Positions 42,638-51,010 of a stretch of DNA of 64,000 nucleotides are shown piece after piece (the first letter of the stretch is position 1; the number at the start of each line of letters is the position of its first letter). The translations under genes were made by a program, and so were the position numbers. A model generated the notes under the pieces. That model was given only the letters and a program-made list of their open reading frames with translations, was not told the DNA's origin and did no database searches. Origin of the DNA: Bacillus sp. SORGH_AS_0510 (lineage in GTDB: Bacteria > Bacillota > Bacilli > Bacillales > Cytobacillaceae); NCBI RefSeq assembly GCF_030818775.1, contig NZ_JAUTAU010000001.1, positions 4,282,001-4,346,000 of the forward strand, in the 5' to 3' direction.

Positions 42638-45391
42638 TTAATAGATTGTTTGTATACCTCTTCCAGCCACCGTCATCCACTCGAATTGACGCAGTCTTGC
42701 TTCAAACAACGTCAATGGATCGCGGAACATCTCAGGATTGGTATTTAGTTTGTTAAGCATCTCTTGGTTGGTTTGGATTGCGGTACGTGTCTCTTCTACC
42801 AATTGATTTATAATGGCAACTGGATTTTTAAAGAACAACGTAACATCCCTCTCCAAGGATTTTTCAAACAGCTCAAAAGACTGGAAGAACTGTTTATTTA
42901 TAGCTTCGATTGCTTCTGTGTAATCTTCATTTTCCACAAATGATTTATATTTGTTAAACAGCAACGCTTTATTTTGAGTAATAGCACCCAATAGCTTTCC
43001 TGCACTCTTTAATAAGAATTGTTGCGGAGTTCGACGAAGCAGAATATTGACCGTTTCCAGTTCGAATCGACTTGTCATACGGTCCGTATCCCGGCGCCAA
43101 TCATCTAGTACTTTAAAATCACATTCCAGCTTTAGTCGTTCGTCGCCATACATTTGGTTAAAGCCTTCGCCCATCTCATTTAAATATTCCTGACTTTGAT
43201 TGAATTCCTCATGGCAGCTTTCAATCCATTTTTGGAAAGACAGATAGAAATTCGGCATCACCGTTTGTTCTAAATATTCTTGAATCCGTCGATTCATTTC
43301 ATCATTAAGCTCAAGGTGAATTTTACTAAAATTACTATCTTCCTTAATGAGAGTTGAGCAATCCTGGAGCATTTTCGGAACTGTTACTGAAATATCCTTC
43401 TGAATGGTTTCCTTGATTGCACGGTACGAACGAACAATCGCTTTTGCTTTTTGCACTTCCGTATCCCTCAGTTGGTTTACCGCTCCATTTAACTTCATTA
43501 ACATGTCTTCATTCCACCGGATGGATTCTACTAGTTGATTTTCAACATCAATCCGCTTTTGTAATAGGCTCGAAATCGTAGTTCGAATATAATACAATAG
43601 TTTTGCCAAGCGCTTGTCTTCTAGGCTGATTGTAGTTTTAATAGAATGAATAAATTTCGTTAAATCCTGTAGCTGCTGTTTACGATCATATTGAGATGAA
43701 AAAGCAAATACGTTTGCATCAGGTAAAACAGATTGAATGACGGACCTAGTTTCATCAAAAACTTTGATTGCTTCCTGTTCATCCACAATGGTATCCATTT
43801 TACTTAAGAGAAAATGGATCGGAATATCCGGTGCTATTTCTTGAATTTGATTCAGTAATGTTCTTTCTTTCGCAGAGAATCCAGAATTGGCATCCAGTAC
43901 AAAAAGAATTCTGTCTGCAACATTTAGGTTTCTAAATACCTCAGGCTGCTCATACTGATTCCCTTTTAATCCAGGAGTATCAATGAATGCTACTCTATTT
44001 TCCTGTAAAAATTGGTTTGGCTGTCTATATTCAATAATAGCTTCTAAAGCATTCCGGCGACGGCCCATTCGTTCTAGGAAATCTGAATGGTCTGGCAAAA
44101 TCGTAAAGGAGTTATCGGTAATTTCAACAACTTCTTCTTCTTCCGCATCTGTAAACATGACGACAGTAGATGTTGGGCTATCCTGTAGCTCTTCGCCTAA
44201 AACAGTATTGATAAATGTCGATTTGCCGCTTCCACCTAATCCAGCGATTAAGATGTGCTGGGTGTCAAAGTTACATAGCTGATCAACACGCCACTTTACC
44301 CGATTATTTTCACCCATGTCATGCGCTACCGCCCAATCCAGAATGCTATTAAAGAGGATTAAGCACTCATCTCTTTCATCAAAACTTAATTCTGTCGTGC
44401 TTATCAATTCTTCTGCTTCATTAACAATCGTTGAACTAATGCTTGTTGGAAAAAGCTCATTCCACGAAAGGACTGCAGCAGAGGAAATAACCACCGTTGA
44501 TGAGTCTGCAAGGCGCAGCCAATTCGTTAGCAGGTCAGGGATAAACCCTTGCAACATCTTTATAAAATATCTTCCTTCAATTAAGCTCAGATAAGCATCC
44601 TTATGTAGCTGAGAAAGGACAGACCAGTTTTCTTCACGGCTGATATCCAAATTTAATAACAAGTGATTAATTTCGTTAATCCATGTAAAATAGGACTCTT
44701 CATTTTCGTAGCTTCTCCATAGGGATGTAATCAATTGTTCAAATCTCTCTTTATCTAATGAATACAAGAGAATTAAGCTCTGTGAAAAATACCTTGGCGG
44801 ATGATTTTTTGTTACACCTTTTTCCACATACGCATTGATGACATCGAACCATTGAATCGATTCCGTACGCATGGCCTCATTTACTGCCAATTCAAGCGCA
44901 TTATTCCAATCCTGCTGCTCCTCAAAAAATGCGCGGGCAATTTCCGTTACATCTGGATAATCCGGATTGGAAGCAACCGTTTTTTTAATGGTAAACACAG
45001 CTGAATCTAATTTTTCTCGCTCAATATATAGTGAAAATAAATGTAAGGATACTTCTGTATTTAAAGTGAGATTATCCGATTTTATTGCTGTGTATAGATC
45101 TTCTGCAGTTGAAAGCAGACCCAAATGGTAATAGGCATCTGCAGTATTTTTCTTTGCCCATGGTGCCAAGTCATTACTGATGTTTTCCCATTTAAAAATA
45201 GCTGCTTCGTAATCTTTATAATGAAAGTACACTTCCCCTTGGGCGAAACGAATAGATGATAAATCAGGTACATCCTTTTCAGCTTCCTCATGAAAAGCTT
45301 CACCAAGTACTTGAATCGGATGAATATCCTCATGTTCATTAATGAACATTTTATAGTAGTTTTTTTCCTTTAATTGTTTTTCTAACGTCAT
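42638..45391 (-). CDS. TPR-containing dynamin-like large GTPase
   Basis: 917 residues. Residues about 40-340 are helical repeats of TPR type (FAQGEVYFHYKDYEAAIFKW; ADAYYHLGLLSTAEDLY). A GTPase domain follows: P-loop GLGGSGKS (384-391), a G2 Thr in SPTSTVV, G3 DTPG (471-474) and G4 SKMD (530-533), with dynamin-type residues. The last 330 residues are long helices, probably a membrane-active stalk, with VFEK-like hydrophobic patches near the end. Start set at 45391 because GGAGGG lies 7 nt upstream. Bacterial relatives remodel membranes or act in stress and phage defence; the role here is unknown. Single-gene unit. Confidence 0.8.
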   Translation of the reverse strand: MTLEKQLKEKNYYKMFINEHEDIHPIQVLGEAFHEEAEKDVPDLSSIRFAQGEVYFHYKDYEAAIFKWENISNDLAPWAKKNTADAYYHLGLLSTAEDLYTAIKSDNLTLNTEVSLHLFSLYIEREKLDSAVFTIKKTVASNPDYPDVTEIARAFFEEQQDWNNALELAVNEAMRTESIQWFDVINAYVEKGVTKNHPPRYFSQSLILLYSLDKERFEQLITSLWRSYENEESYFTWINEINHLLLNLDISREENWSVLSQLHKDAYLSLIEGRYFIKMLQGFIPDLLTNWLRLADSSTVVISSAAVLSWNELFPTSISSTIVNEAEELISTTELSFDERDECLILFNSILDWAVAHDMGENNRVKWRVDQLCNFDTQHILIAGLGGSGKSTFINTVLGEELQDSPTSTVVMFTDAEEEEVVEITDNSFTILPDHSDFLERMGRRRNALEAIIEYRQPNQFLQENRVAFIDTPGLKGNQYEQPEVFRNLNVADRILFVLDANSGFSAKERTLLNQIQEIAPDIPIHFLLSKMDTIVDEQEAIKVFDETRSVIQSVLPDANVFAFSSQYDRKQQLQDLTKFIHSIKTTISLEDKRLAKLLYYIRTTISSLLQKRIDVENQLVESIRWNEDMLMKLNGAVNQLRDTEVQKAKAIVRSYRAIKETIQKDISVTVPKMLQDCSTLIKEDSNFSKIHLELNDEMNRRIQEYLEQTVMPNFYLSFQKWIESCHEEFNQSQEYLNEMGEGFNQMYGDERLKLECDFKVLDDWRRDTDRMTSRFELETVNILLRRTPQQFLLKSAGKLLGAITQNKALLFNKYKSFVENEDYTEAIEAINKQFFQSFELFEKSLERDVTLFFKNPVAIINQLVEETRTAIQTNQEMLNKLNTNPEMFRDPLTLFEARLRQFEWMTVAGRGIQTIY

Positions 45392-45663
45392 AGTCTTTCC
45401 CTCCAATTGCAGCCACTCTATGTCATTCATATGGAAAAGAGGCACAATTATTCCATATAGTATTCGACGGTTGTTTCGAATATAAGTCCCAATTATTAAG
45501 ATTCTATCAGAGGTATTTTTTAAAAAGATGACAGTTGTATGTCAATTTGGAGTCAAATGTAACTATTGATGAGAAGAAATGTTTACTTTGACGTGCGGGA
45601 CCTTCTTCCTTAAATACCACAACAAAAGTATAATAAAACCAAAGATCTAAAGGAGAATTGAAC

Positions 45664-46173
45664 TTGGAAAAGGAACAAGCCTTAATTTTGTCCCATCATA
45701 TAGAAAAAGCTAATCCAGTCTCATATGAATTAAAGAAACTAGAAATTGTTGGCGGTACATTACCTAAATTTCATCAATGGACGAATGGCAAACATACCTT
45801 AGCTGGCTATGAAGTAACCCAACTGGATAGTGACTCAGGTTATTACTTTTTATTCATTGATTGGCATCGAAATGAAAACTATTATTTAGTGATTTATGCG
45901 CATGATAAATCAACTACTTGCGCGGAGATCCGGCAAGTTCAAGAGATTGAAGGAATTCCCCATTTTGTCTGGATGTATAAGCCGTTTAAGCGCGACGGAA
46001 AAAACGATCAAAGAAAAGCTTATTTTAAACAAATGTTTGGGTCAACAACAGTTCAAATCAAACTACCTTCATCACCAAATGAAGTGGGAGACTTCTTCAA
46101 CCAAGTGTTCAAGCTTTGTCAAAACCGAATCAAAGCTGACAAGATTGTTGACGTATTTAACTTTGATAATTAA
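45664..46173 (+). CDS. Hypothetical protein
   Basis: 169 residues, rich in aromatic residues (YYFLFIDWHRNENYYLVIYAHDKST; HFVWMYKPFKRDGKNDQRKAYF). No signal peptide or membrane span. I do not recognise the family. The TTG at 45664 is chosen as the start since AAAGGAG lies 8 nt upstream; a TTG two codons earlier is too close to it. A long hairpin repeat begins at the stop codon. The upstream stretch 45392-45663 shows only AT-rich DNA, with no feature I can support. Confidence 0.75.
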   Translation: MEKEQALILSHHIEKANPVSYELKKLEIVGGTLPKFHQWTNGKHTLAGYEVTQLDSDSGYYFLFIDWHRNENYYLVIYAHDKSTTCAEIRQVQEIEGIPHFVWMYKPFKRDGKNDQRKAYFKQMFGSTTVQIKLPSSPNEVGDFFNQVFKLCQNRIKADKIVDVFNFDN

Positions 46174-46398
46174 GAAAAGCGCAAGCGCCTTGGTCAACCC
46201 CGACAGGCAAATGTTCTTCGGCAAGAAAAGTCGCTCTTTGGCTTTACTTGCCGAAGGTTATTTGACCCGAGCTGTAACAATCATCGCTTTATCAAACCAT
46301 GATTGTTACAAGATACTCAAGGGTGATTATTCAGGATGAAAACTGGCTAGGCACTGGAGCTGGACATTTCTCGAAGTCGAATTTTATATGCTTATCAT
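46172..46398. repeat. Long hairpin repeat, copy 3, interrupted by a 73-bp insertion
   Basis: Repeat as at 29889, with the tail CTCGAAGTCGAATTTTATA shared with copy 1. After CCCGAG it is broken by foreign sequence at 46272-46344 carrying the perfect inverted repeat TGTAACAATCAT (46273-46284) / ATGATTGTTACA (46299-46310); the repeat then resumes with GGCTAGGC. Confidence 0.85.
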
Positions 46399-46404
46399 AT
46401 AACA

Positions 46405-46428
46405 AAGGGAGGCACAATAGCCTCCCTT
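46405..46428 (-). terminator. Hairpin after the amino-acid ABC ATPase gene
   Basis: Perfect stem AAGGGAGGC / GCCTCCCTT with a 6-nt loop; the following T-run is weak (TTTGTTA). Confidence 0.65.
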
Positions 46429-46440
46429 ACAAATAACATA

Positions 46441-47163
46441 TTATAATACCTTACTTAAAAATGCCTTCGTACGTTCTTCCTGTGGATTTTCGAATAAATC
46501 AACCGGAATATTTTCTTCGACAACGAGACCGCCGTCCATGAAAATAACCCGATCCCCAACTTCTTTGGCAAAGCCCATTTCATGTGTAACCACTACCATG
46601 GTCATACCCTCTTTTGCAAGTTGTTTCATAACCTCTAGCACCTCACCAACCATTTCTGGATCAAGGGCAGAAGTCGGTTCATCAAACAGCATGATCTTTG
46701 GTTCCATGGCTAACGCCCTCGCGATAGCAACACGTTGCTTTTGCCCACCTGACAAAGAATCAGGGTAGGCTTCAGCCTTGTCCTCCAACCCTACTTTTCG
46801 TAACAGCTCTAAGCCTTTTTTTCGTGCTATTTCCGCTGGTACATTCCTTACCTTCATAGGTGCAAGCATAATATTTTCAATCACCTTTTTATGAGGAAAT
46901 AGGTTGAACTGTTGGAAAACCATGCCTACTTCTGTTCGGACCTTATTGATATCTGTCTGCTTGTCCGTTAAATCCACCCCTTCAATATATACATGACCGC
47001 CCGTGATCGATTCAAGCATGTTAAGGCAACGCAGGAAAGTAGATTTACCAGAACCTGAAGGTCCAATGACTACTACAACCTCTTGCGGCTTAACCGTAAC
47101 ATTAATATCCTTGAGAACTTCATTACTTCCAAATGACTTTTTCAAATTTCTTACTTCAATCAT
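46441..47163 (-). CDS. Polar amino-acid ABC transporter ATPase (GlnQ-like)
   Basis: 240 residues. Walker [10 protein letters not shown], signature [14 protein letters not shown], Walker [17 protein letters not shown] and switch His VVTHEMGFA. This is the standard ATPase of glutamine/polar amino-acid importers. It overlaps the permease gene by 4 bp (ATGA). Cytosolic. Specificity lies in the binding protein. Glutamine is the first guess; arginine or cystine importers look alike. Confidence 0.9.
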   Translation of the reverse strand: MIEVRNLKKSFGSNEVLKDINVTVKPQEVVVVIGPSGSGKSTFLRCLNMLESITGGHVYIEGVDLTDKQTDINKVRTEVGMVFQQFNLFPHKKVIENIMLAPMKVRNVPAEIARKKGLELLRKVGLEDKAEAYPDSLSGGQKQRVAIARALAMEPKIMLFDEPTSALDPEMVGEVLEVMKQLAKEGMTMVVVTHEMGFAKEVGDRVIFMDGGLVVEENIPVDLFENPQEERTKAFLSKVL

Positions 47164-47816
47164 TCTGTTGCCAACCTCCTTTCAAGACGTGATAACAGGA
47201 AGCTTAAGGAGAGAGTTAATACGAGATAAATTACAGCGGCAGTGATATACGGTTCCCAAACCCGGAAATACTGACCCTGCATGGCTCGTCCCCAATACAT
47301 TAATTCAGGAGCGGCAATTAGCGCAGCCAATGACGACTCTTTAATAAGAACAATAAATTCATTTCCTAATGGAGGAATCATTCGTTTAAATGCTTGCGGT
47401 AAGATGATATTCCACATAGATTGAACATGAGTCATCCCTAATGAACGGGCTGCTTCCATTTGTCCTCGATCAATGGACTGAATTCCAGCTCGGAAAATCT
47501 CAGCTATATAGGCAGCAGCATTTAACGATAGTGTTAGAATGGCAGCCGCGATAGCGTTTGTACTCCCGGTGAATAAAGGTACTACCGCAAAATGAATTAG
47601 TAGAATTTGCACGAGTAAGGGTGTACCTCTAAAAAAGGTAATATAAATACTAAATGGTAAAGCTAAGAGCTTGTTCCTCATCATTTTTCCTAAACCAATT
47701 AATAACCCCAATACCGTTCCAATTATTATACTGGCGATTGAAAGTCCAATGGTTAGTAACGTTCCTTTTAAAAAGAACGGAGCGTACTCCGCTAAAATAT
47801 CCCAACGAAAATCCAT
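47160..47816 (-). CDS. Polar amino-acid ABC transporter permease (GlnP/HisM type)
   Basis: 218 residues with about five spans. EAA loop [24 protein letters not shown] and the sequence [21 protein letters not shown] typical of HEQRo amino-acid permeases. Start ATG at 47816 has AAGGGGG upstream. One permease gene only, so it would act as a homodimer. Between this gene and the binding-protein gene lie a terminator and a long hairpin repeat, so the pair permease-ATPase may have its own promoter near 47830-47880. Confidence 0.9.
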   Translation of the reverse strand: MDFRWDILAEYAPFFLKGTLLTIGLSIASIIIGTVLGLLIGLGKMMRNKLLALPFSIYITFFRGTPLLVQILLIHFAVVPLFTGSTNAIAAAILTLSLNAAAYIAEIFRAGIQSIDRGQMEAARSLGMTHVQSMWNIILPQAFKRMIPPLGNEFIVLIKESSLAALIAAPELMYWGRAMQGQYFRVWEPYITAAVIYLVLTLSLSFLLSRLERRLATE

Positions 47817-47887
47817 CTTGTGTCCCCCTTATACAGACGTGATGCTCCTTATGCATCGAGTGCGGATGCTAAACTATGTTGCTAAAA

Positions 47888-48010
47888 ATAAAAGGCGGAA
47901 GCGCCTCGTTCAGCCCCGACAGGCAAATGTTCTTCGGTGAGAAAAGTCCGCATTTTGACTTTTCTTGCCGAAGGTTATTTGACCCGAGGGGCTAGGCGCT
48001 GAAGCTAGAT
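47888..48010. repeat. Long hairpin repeat, copy 4
   Basis: Same repeat as at 29889, 35213 and 46172, here between the binding-protein and permease genes of one importer. The start differs (AAAGGCGGAAGCGCC) but the two arms remain complementary. The remainder of 47817-48067 shows no other clear feature. Confidence 0.8.
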
Positions 48011-48067
48011 TCAGACAACTATTCCAGTTATCCACACTAGTACCTTTTTTTAATTTCATAATTAACC

Positions 48068-48113
48068 AAAAATTGCGTAACTGCTAGTTTGAAAGAGTTA
48101 CGCAATTTTTTAG
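48068..48113 (-). terminator. Strong terminator after the amino-acid binding-protein gene
   Basis: Stem AAAAATTGCGTAACT / AGTTACGCAATTTTT with T-runs at both ends; it divides the binding-protein gene from permease and ATPase. Confidence 0.85.
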
Positions 48114-48121
48114 AGTACCGA

Positions 48122-48925
48122 TTATTGTTGATCTTTTAAAATTTTAGTATCTGGTTCTACCTTAAACCACTTCTTGTAAATCTTTGCGTATGTTCCGTTA
48201 TCAATTACTTCTTTAATGGCTTTATCAAGGTCTGCTTTCAACTTGCTACCTTTTGGCATCATAAGTCCGTAGAATTCTTTTGCAAATGCACCTGAATCTT
48301 CAATAACTACGAAATTATCTTTTGGATTATTTTTCACATATTGTTCAACAACGGTATTATCCGCAACAACTGCATCTGCTCCGCCGCTCTTTAATTCAAG
48401 GATTGCTAGATTGTTGTTTTCGAATTTTTTAATTTTCTCATTGTTTTTACCAAGAAGACCTTCGACAGCTTCTTGACCTGTTGTTGCATTTTGAACAGCA
48501 ACTGTTTTACCATTCTTTAAATCTTCAGCACTCTTGATATCGCTGCCTTGAGGGACGAGGATTTTATTAGTAGATAAGAAATATGGCACAGTAAAGTCAT
48601 ATGATTGCTTACGTTCATCATTAATCGTAATAGCAGAGATACCTAGGTCAGCAGTTTTCTTGTCCAGTTCCACAAATAATGGATCCCAGCCTACATGTTC
48701 AACCTTAATTTTAAGACCTGCTTCTTTAGCTACCGCGTTAATGAAATCAATATCGAACCCTACTACTTCTCCTTTATCCTGGTATTCAAATGGTGCGTAT
48801 GCAGCGTCGGTAACGACTCTTAATGTTTTTCCTCCATCGCCGCCTGTTTTACTTGTCCCACAGGCTGATAGAAGCAAGAGTAATGCCACCATGAAAACCG
48901 TTGAAGCTAACTTTAATTTCTTCAT
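48122..48925 (-). CDS. Polar amino-acid ABC transporter solute-binding lipoprotein
   Basis: 267 residues. Signal with lipobox LSAC (Cys about residue 22). The SBP family 3 signature is complete: LRVVTDAAYAPFEYQDKGEVVGFDIDFINAVA, then DLGISAITINDERKQSYDFTVPY and GADAVVADNTVVEQYV. It lies on the outer membrane face and feeds the permease downstream. The ATG at 48925 has GGAGG upstream. A strong terminator follows, so it may be produced in excess over the other subunits. Confidence 0.92.
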   Translation of the reverse strand: MKKLKLASTVFMVALLLLLSACGTSKTGGDGGKTLRVVTDAAYAPFEYQDKGEVVGFDIDFINAVAKEAGLKIKVEHVGWDPLFVELDKKTADLGISAITINDERKQSYDFTVPYFLSTNKILVPQGSDIKSAEDLKNGKTVAVQNATTGQEAVEGLLGKNNEKIKKFENNNLAILELKSGGADAVVADNTVVEQYVKNNPKDNFVVIEDSGAFAKEFYGLMMPKGSKLKADLDKAIKEVIDNGTYAKIYKKWFKVEPDTKILKDQQ

Positions 48926-49047
48926 TTGTAGACCTCCACTTTTTTATTTTAAAAGTAATTTTACCAAATAATAATAATATTTTGAATATAATTGATTATA
49001 ACTTTTATTAATTATTTATTCAATTGCAAAATTTTCTTACTATAGTA

Positions 49048-49069
49048 ATACGTTAATAGACTAACGTAT
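49048..49069. promoter_or_regulatory. 22-bp dyad between divergent genes, candidate operator
   Basis: ATACGTTA-ATAGAC-TAACGTAT, a perfect 8-bp inverted repeat in the 238-bp gap between the amino-acid binding-protein gene and the divergent coiled-coil gene. Either gene could be the target. The regulator is not in the window. Confidence 0.45.
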
Positions 49070-49163
49070 CACTTTGTACTATTTTAAAAATAGGCATTCG
49101 CCGTTACACTCCAAAAACCTTGGCATAATTTATAGGGTAATATCCCGATAGGAGAGATGCCCA

Positions 49164-49478
49164 ATGAACCCTTATAATTATTACGGAGTCCCGCAACAAA
49201 TGCCGATTGAATATCACACCTATGTTCCAGCTGAGCAAATGTATCCATATGTCACTCATGACCAATATGATCAGTATGATCCTAACAGACAGCCACAACA
49301 GTTAGAACGCCGAGTGAATCAATTAGAGCGACAAAATGAGCGTCAAGAAAGAGAGATCAATCAACTTCAACGTGATGTTAATCAACTGCAACGCCGCCTT
49401 CAACGAGTGAATCAACGTGTTCGCGTTCTTGAAAGAAGATTTAACATCCCATTCACACCGTTTGACGGGGAGTATTAA
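49164..49478 (+). CDS. Tyr/Pro/Gln-rich small coiled-coil protein, possibly spore-related
   Basis: 104 residues. The first 45 are rich in Tyr, Pro and Gln (NPYNYYGVPQQMPIEYHTYVP) like many spore-coat and cortex proteins; residues about 46-92 form a Gln/Arg/Leu heptad coiled coil (RRVNQLERQNERQEREINQLQ); the tail is FNIPFTPFDGEY. I do not recognise a named family. AGGAGAGAT lies 9 nt before the ATG, and a terminator follows. A spore link is inferred from composition only. Confidence 0.75.
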   Translation: MNPYNYYGVPQQMPIEYHTYVPAEQMYPYVTHDQYDQYDPNRQPQQLERRVNQLERQNERQEREINQLQRDVNQLQRRLQRVNQRVRVLERRFNIPFTPFDGEY

Positions 49479-49489
49479 TAGTCCTTACA

Positions 49490-49518
49490 AGAACCAGGTC
49501 AGTTTCCTGGTTCTTTTA
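49490..49518 (+). terminator. Intrinsic terminator after the coiled-coil gene
   Basis: Stem AAGAACCAGG / CCTGGTTCTT with a 7-nt loop, then TTATTTATT. Confidence 0.8.
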
Positions 49519-49540
49519 TTTATTGTGTACTTGCTGCCCT

Positions 49541-49800
49541 CTAGTTACCGTTCTTTCCTTTTTTCTTCCTTCACGGGCACTAATCCTCGCGACTAGTTAC
49601 CGTTTCCCTTTCTTTTACGCCTTCACGGGCACTAGTCATCTCCACTACTTACCGTTTCACCTTCCTTTTATGTCTACATGGGCACTAGTCACTGTCACTA
49701 CTTACCGTTCACCAGCTTTTTACGCCTCCACGGGCACTAGTCACCGCAACTACTTACCGTTCACCTTCTTTTTACGTCTACACGGGCACTAGTCACTCCT
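49541..49800. repeat. Tandem array of the 52-bp unit (second locus)
   Basis: TTACCG recurs at 49545, 49597, 49649, 49702 and 49754 (steps 52, 52, 53, 52). Unit consensus: (G/C)TTACCGTTCNCC, T-rich block, ACGCCTTCACGGGCACTAGTCAC. It shares the core CACTAGTC...ACTAGTTACC with the array at 8895-9150, 41 kb away. It starts 22 bp past a terminator. The following 49801-49950 holds AT-rich DNA with the promoter region of the next small gene. Confidence 0.88.
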
Positions 49801-49950
49801 ACTTTTAATAAATCTTACATAGTTATAAGCATTTCTCTCATTGTTTTTTTACCATCAGGAAATAAGCTGTTACCTTTTCTTACACAGTTACTGACAAAGA
49901 ATACAAATTCAGATAAGTTTTTGAATATAAACACGGAGAGGAAGATTCCT

Positions 49951-50088
49951 ATGAACCAAAGACAAGAAATTCAGTTAGCCAAAAAAATCCTACAGTTAGA
50001 TCGGCTACGAGATGAGTTGTACGAAGAACTAATGAAGGTAATGGGCTCACAAGCCAATGACCTTTTACGAAAACTACAAAATTACTAA
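49951..50088 (+). CDS. Small helical protein, 45 residues
   Basis: Found by direct reading; not recognised with certainty. The protein is one or two helices (MNQRQEIQLAKKILQLDRLR; DELYEELMKVMGSQANDLLR). The sequence SQAND followed by LLRKLQNY is reminiscent of the SQELD motif of Spo0E-type phosphatases, but the spacing and length are off, so this is only a hint. GGAGAGG 9 nt upstream of the ATG supports translation. MITE copy D follows 8 bp after the stop codon. Confidence 0.55.
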   Translation: MNQRQEIQLAKKILQLDRLRDELYEELMKVMGSQANDLLRKLQNY

Positions 50089-50095
50089 ATTCAAA

Positions 50096-50172
50096 GGCTG
50101 TGTTAAAGAAGATTGTTGATTTTTATTCCCTGTTGATTGGAGCGGAAATCAACAGACAAGTTTAACAAAGCC
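50096..50172 (+). mobile_element. MITE-like element, copy D (internal deletion form, 77 bp)
   Basis: Keeps both ends (GGCTGTGTTAAAG... and ...TTTAACAAAGCC) and the TGTTGATT / AATCAACA arms but lacks the whole GC-rich core. It shows how the element shortens by internal deletion. No clear target duplication. Confidence 0.75.
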
Positions 50173-50192
50173 AACCAAAAAGGGGGAGGAAA

Positions 50193-50351
50193 ATGGCCAC
50201 CCATTTACGTAAAGGTCTTGAGCGATTAAAACAATTCTATATAAAAAAATTAATGGAATCTGAACATAGCGGATCATCCGAAAGCGAGTTACATTCCCTT
50301 ACGATTAGAGAGCTCGCTAACCTATATAAAAAGACATCCCCCTCTAAATAA
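50193..50351 (+). CDS. Small basic protein, FbpA-like
   Basis: 52 residues, found by direct reading. MATHLRKGLERLKQFYIKKL and HSLTIRELANLYKK match the pattern of Fur-regulated basic proteins of the FbpA family (a basic first helix, then L-x-x-LT-x-x-EL-x-x-x-YKK). In Bacillus such proteins are induced by iron shortage. GGGGGAGG lies close before the ATG. No Fur box was identified upstream, where MITE copy D sits. Family call moderate. The gap 50352-50502 holds the tnrA promoter region. Confidence 0.6.
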   Translation: MATHLRKGLERLKQFYIKKLMESEHSGSSESELHSLTIRELANLYKKTSPSK

Positions 50352-50420
50352 GCAGCGTATCTCCTGCACAAGAACCTTCTCAAAAATATTTATATAATAT
50401 AGTACCAATATCCAGTCGGA

Positions 50421-50437
50421 TGTGAGAAAATCTAACA
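50421..50437 (+). promoter_or_regulatory. TnrA box upstream of tnrA
   Basis: TGTGAGAAAATCTAACA fits TGTNA-N7-TNACA exactly. With a -10-like TATAAC at 50470 it lies near -50, the activating position, so tnrA is probably autoregulated. Confidence 0.85.
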
Positions 50438-50502
50438 TATAATGTAGTGTATATTATGAATTTACTGACTATAACACGAACAGGGTGTGGTGAGAGTCTA
50501 AA

Positions 50503-50829
50503 ATGGGAAAAGATTTATCTTATAAAGATAAGAAGGTAATCACAATCGGTATTGTTAGAGATCTAACCGGTCTTTCAGAGAGACAAATAAGATATTACGA
50601 AGAGCGGAAACTTATTTTTCCAGAAAGATCAGCAGGCGGCAGTAGAAAATTTTCTTTTTCCGACGTGGAATTACTGATGGAGATTGCCAATAAAATCGAA
50701 GATGGGATTCAAACACACGAAATCAGAAAAGAAATGCTCCGCGAACAAAAGAAAGTCAACCAGGATGCCATTCGTCGAAAGATGATCCAAGGGCAACTGA
50801 ATGCTCAATTTGGGATTCGAAAAAATTAA
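50503..50829 (+). CDS. tnrA: Nitrogen regulator TnrA
   Basis: 108 residues. MerR-type winged helix: [25 protein letters not shown] and [18 protein letters not shown]. The C-terminal stretch [19 protein letters not shown] is the region by which TnrA is held by feedback-inhibited glutamine synthetase. It activates ammonium uptake and other nitrogen-scavenging genes under nitrogen limitation. Distinguished from GlnR by the shorter, different C-terminus. A TnrA box lies upstream, and two more precede the neighbouring amtB. Unlike in B. subtilis, tnrA here sits next to its target amtB. Confidence 0.93.
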   Translation: MGKDLSYKDKKVITIGIVRDLTGLSERQIRYYEERKLIFPERSAGGSRKFSFSDVELLMEIANKIEDGIQTHEIRKEMLREQKKVNQDAIRRKMIQGQLNAQFGIRKN

Positions 50830-50843
50830 ATTTACCATTTAAT

Positions 50844-50874
50844 CCCGATTCTTTGCTAGAATCGGGGTTTTTTT
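50844..50874 (+). terminator. Intrinsic terminator after tnrA
   Basis: Perfect stem CCCGATTCT / AGAATCGGG with a 5-nt loop and seven T residues. Confidence 0.88.
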
Positions 50875-50905
50875 ATACTGAATATCTCCCCTTTTCCAAA
50901 AACCA

Positions 50906-50922
50906 TGTTAGGTTTTCTTACA
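50906..50922 (+). promoter_or_regulatory. TnrA box 1 upstream of amtB
   Basis: TGTTAGGTTTTCTTACA fits TGTNA-N7-TNACA exactly. A -10-like TAAAAT at 50951-50956 would put the box centre near -49, the known activating distance. Confidence 0.85.
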
Positions 50923-50971
50923 AACTTATAGAATCCTCCCCTTTTTCATGTAAAAATACAACTACACTAAA

Positions 50972-50988
50972 TGTTATAAAAATTAACA
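50972..50988 (+). promoter_or_regulatory. TnrA box 2 upstream of amtB
   Basis: TGTTATAAAAATTAACA, again an exact match. It lies 23 bp before the start codon, downstream of the predicted start point, so it could be a repression site for TnrA or GlnR. Confidence 0.75.
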
Positions 50989-51010
50989 TCATTCTAAAGG
51001 GGGAGAAAAA

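Noticed and set aside
42638..46173. Phage-defence island around the dynamin-like gene
   Set aside because: Neighbours are a metallo-hydrolase, a hypothetical gene and an amino-acid importer; no integrase, restriction or toxin gene supports an island.
49523..49792. 89-codon frame across the 52-bp array
   Set aside because: The unit is not a multiple of three, so the frame is chance; no ribosome binding site.
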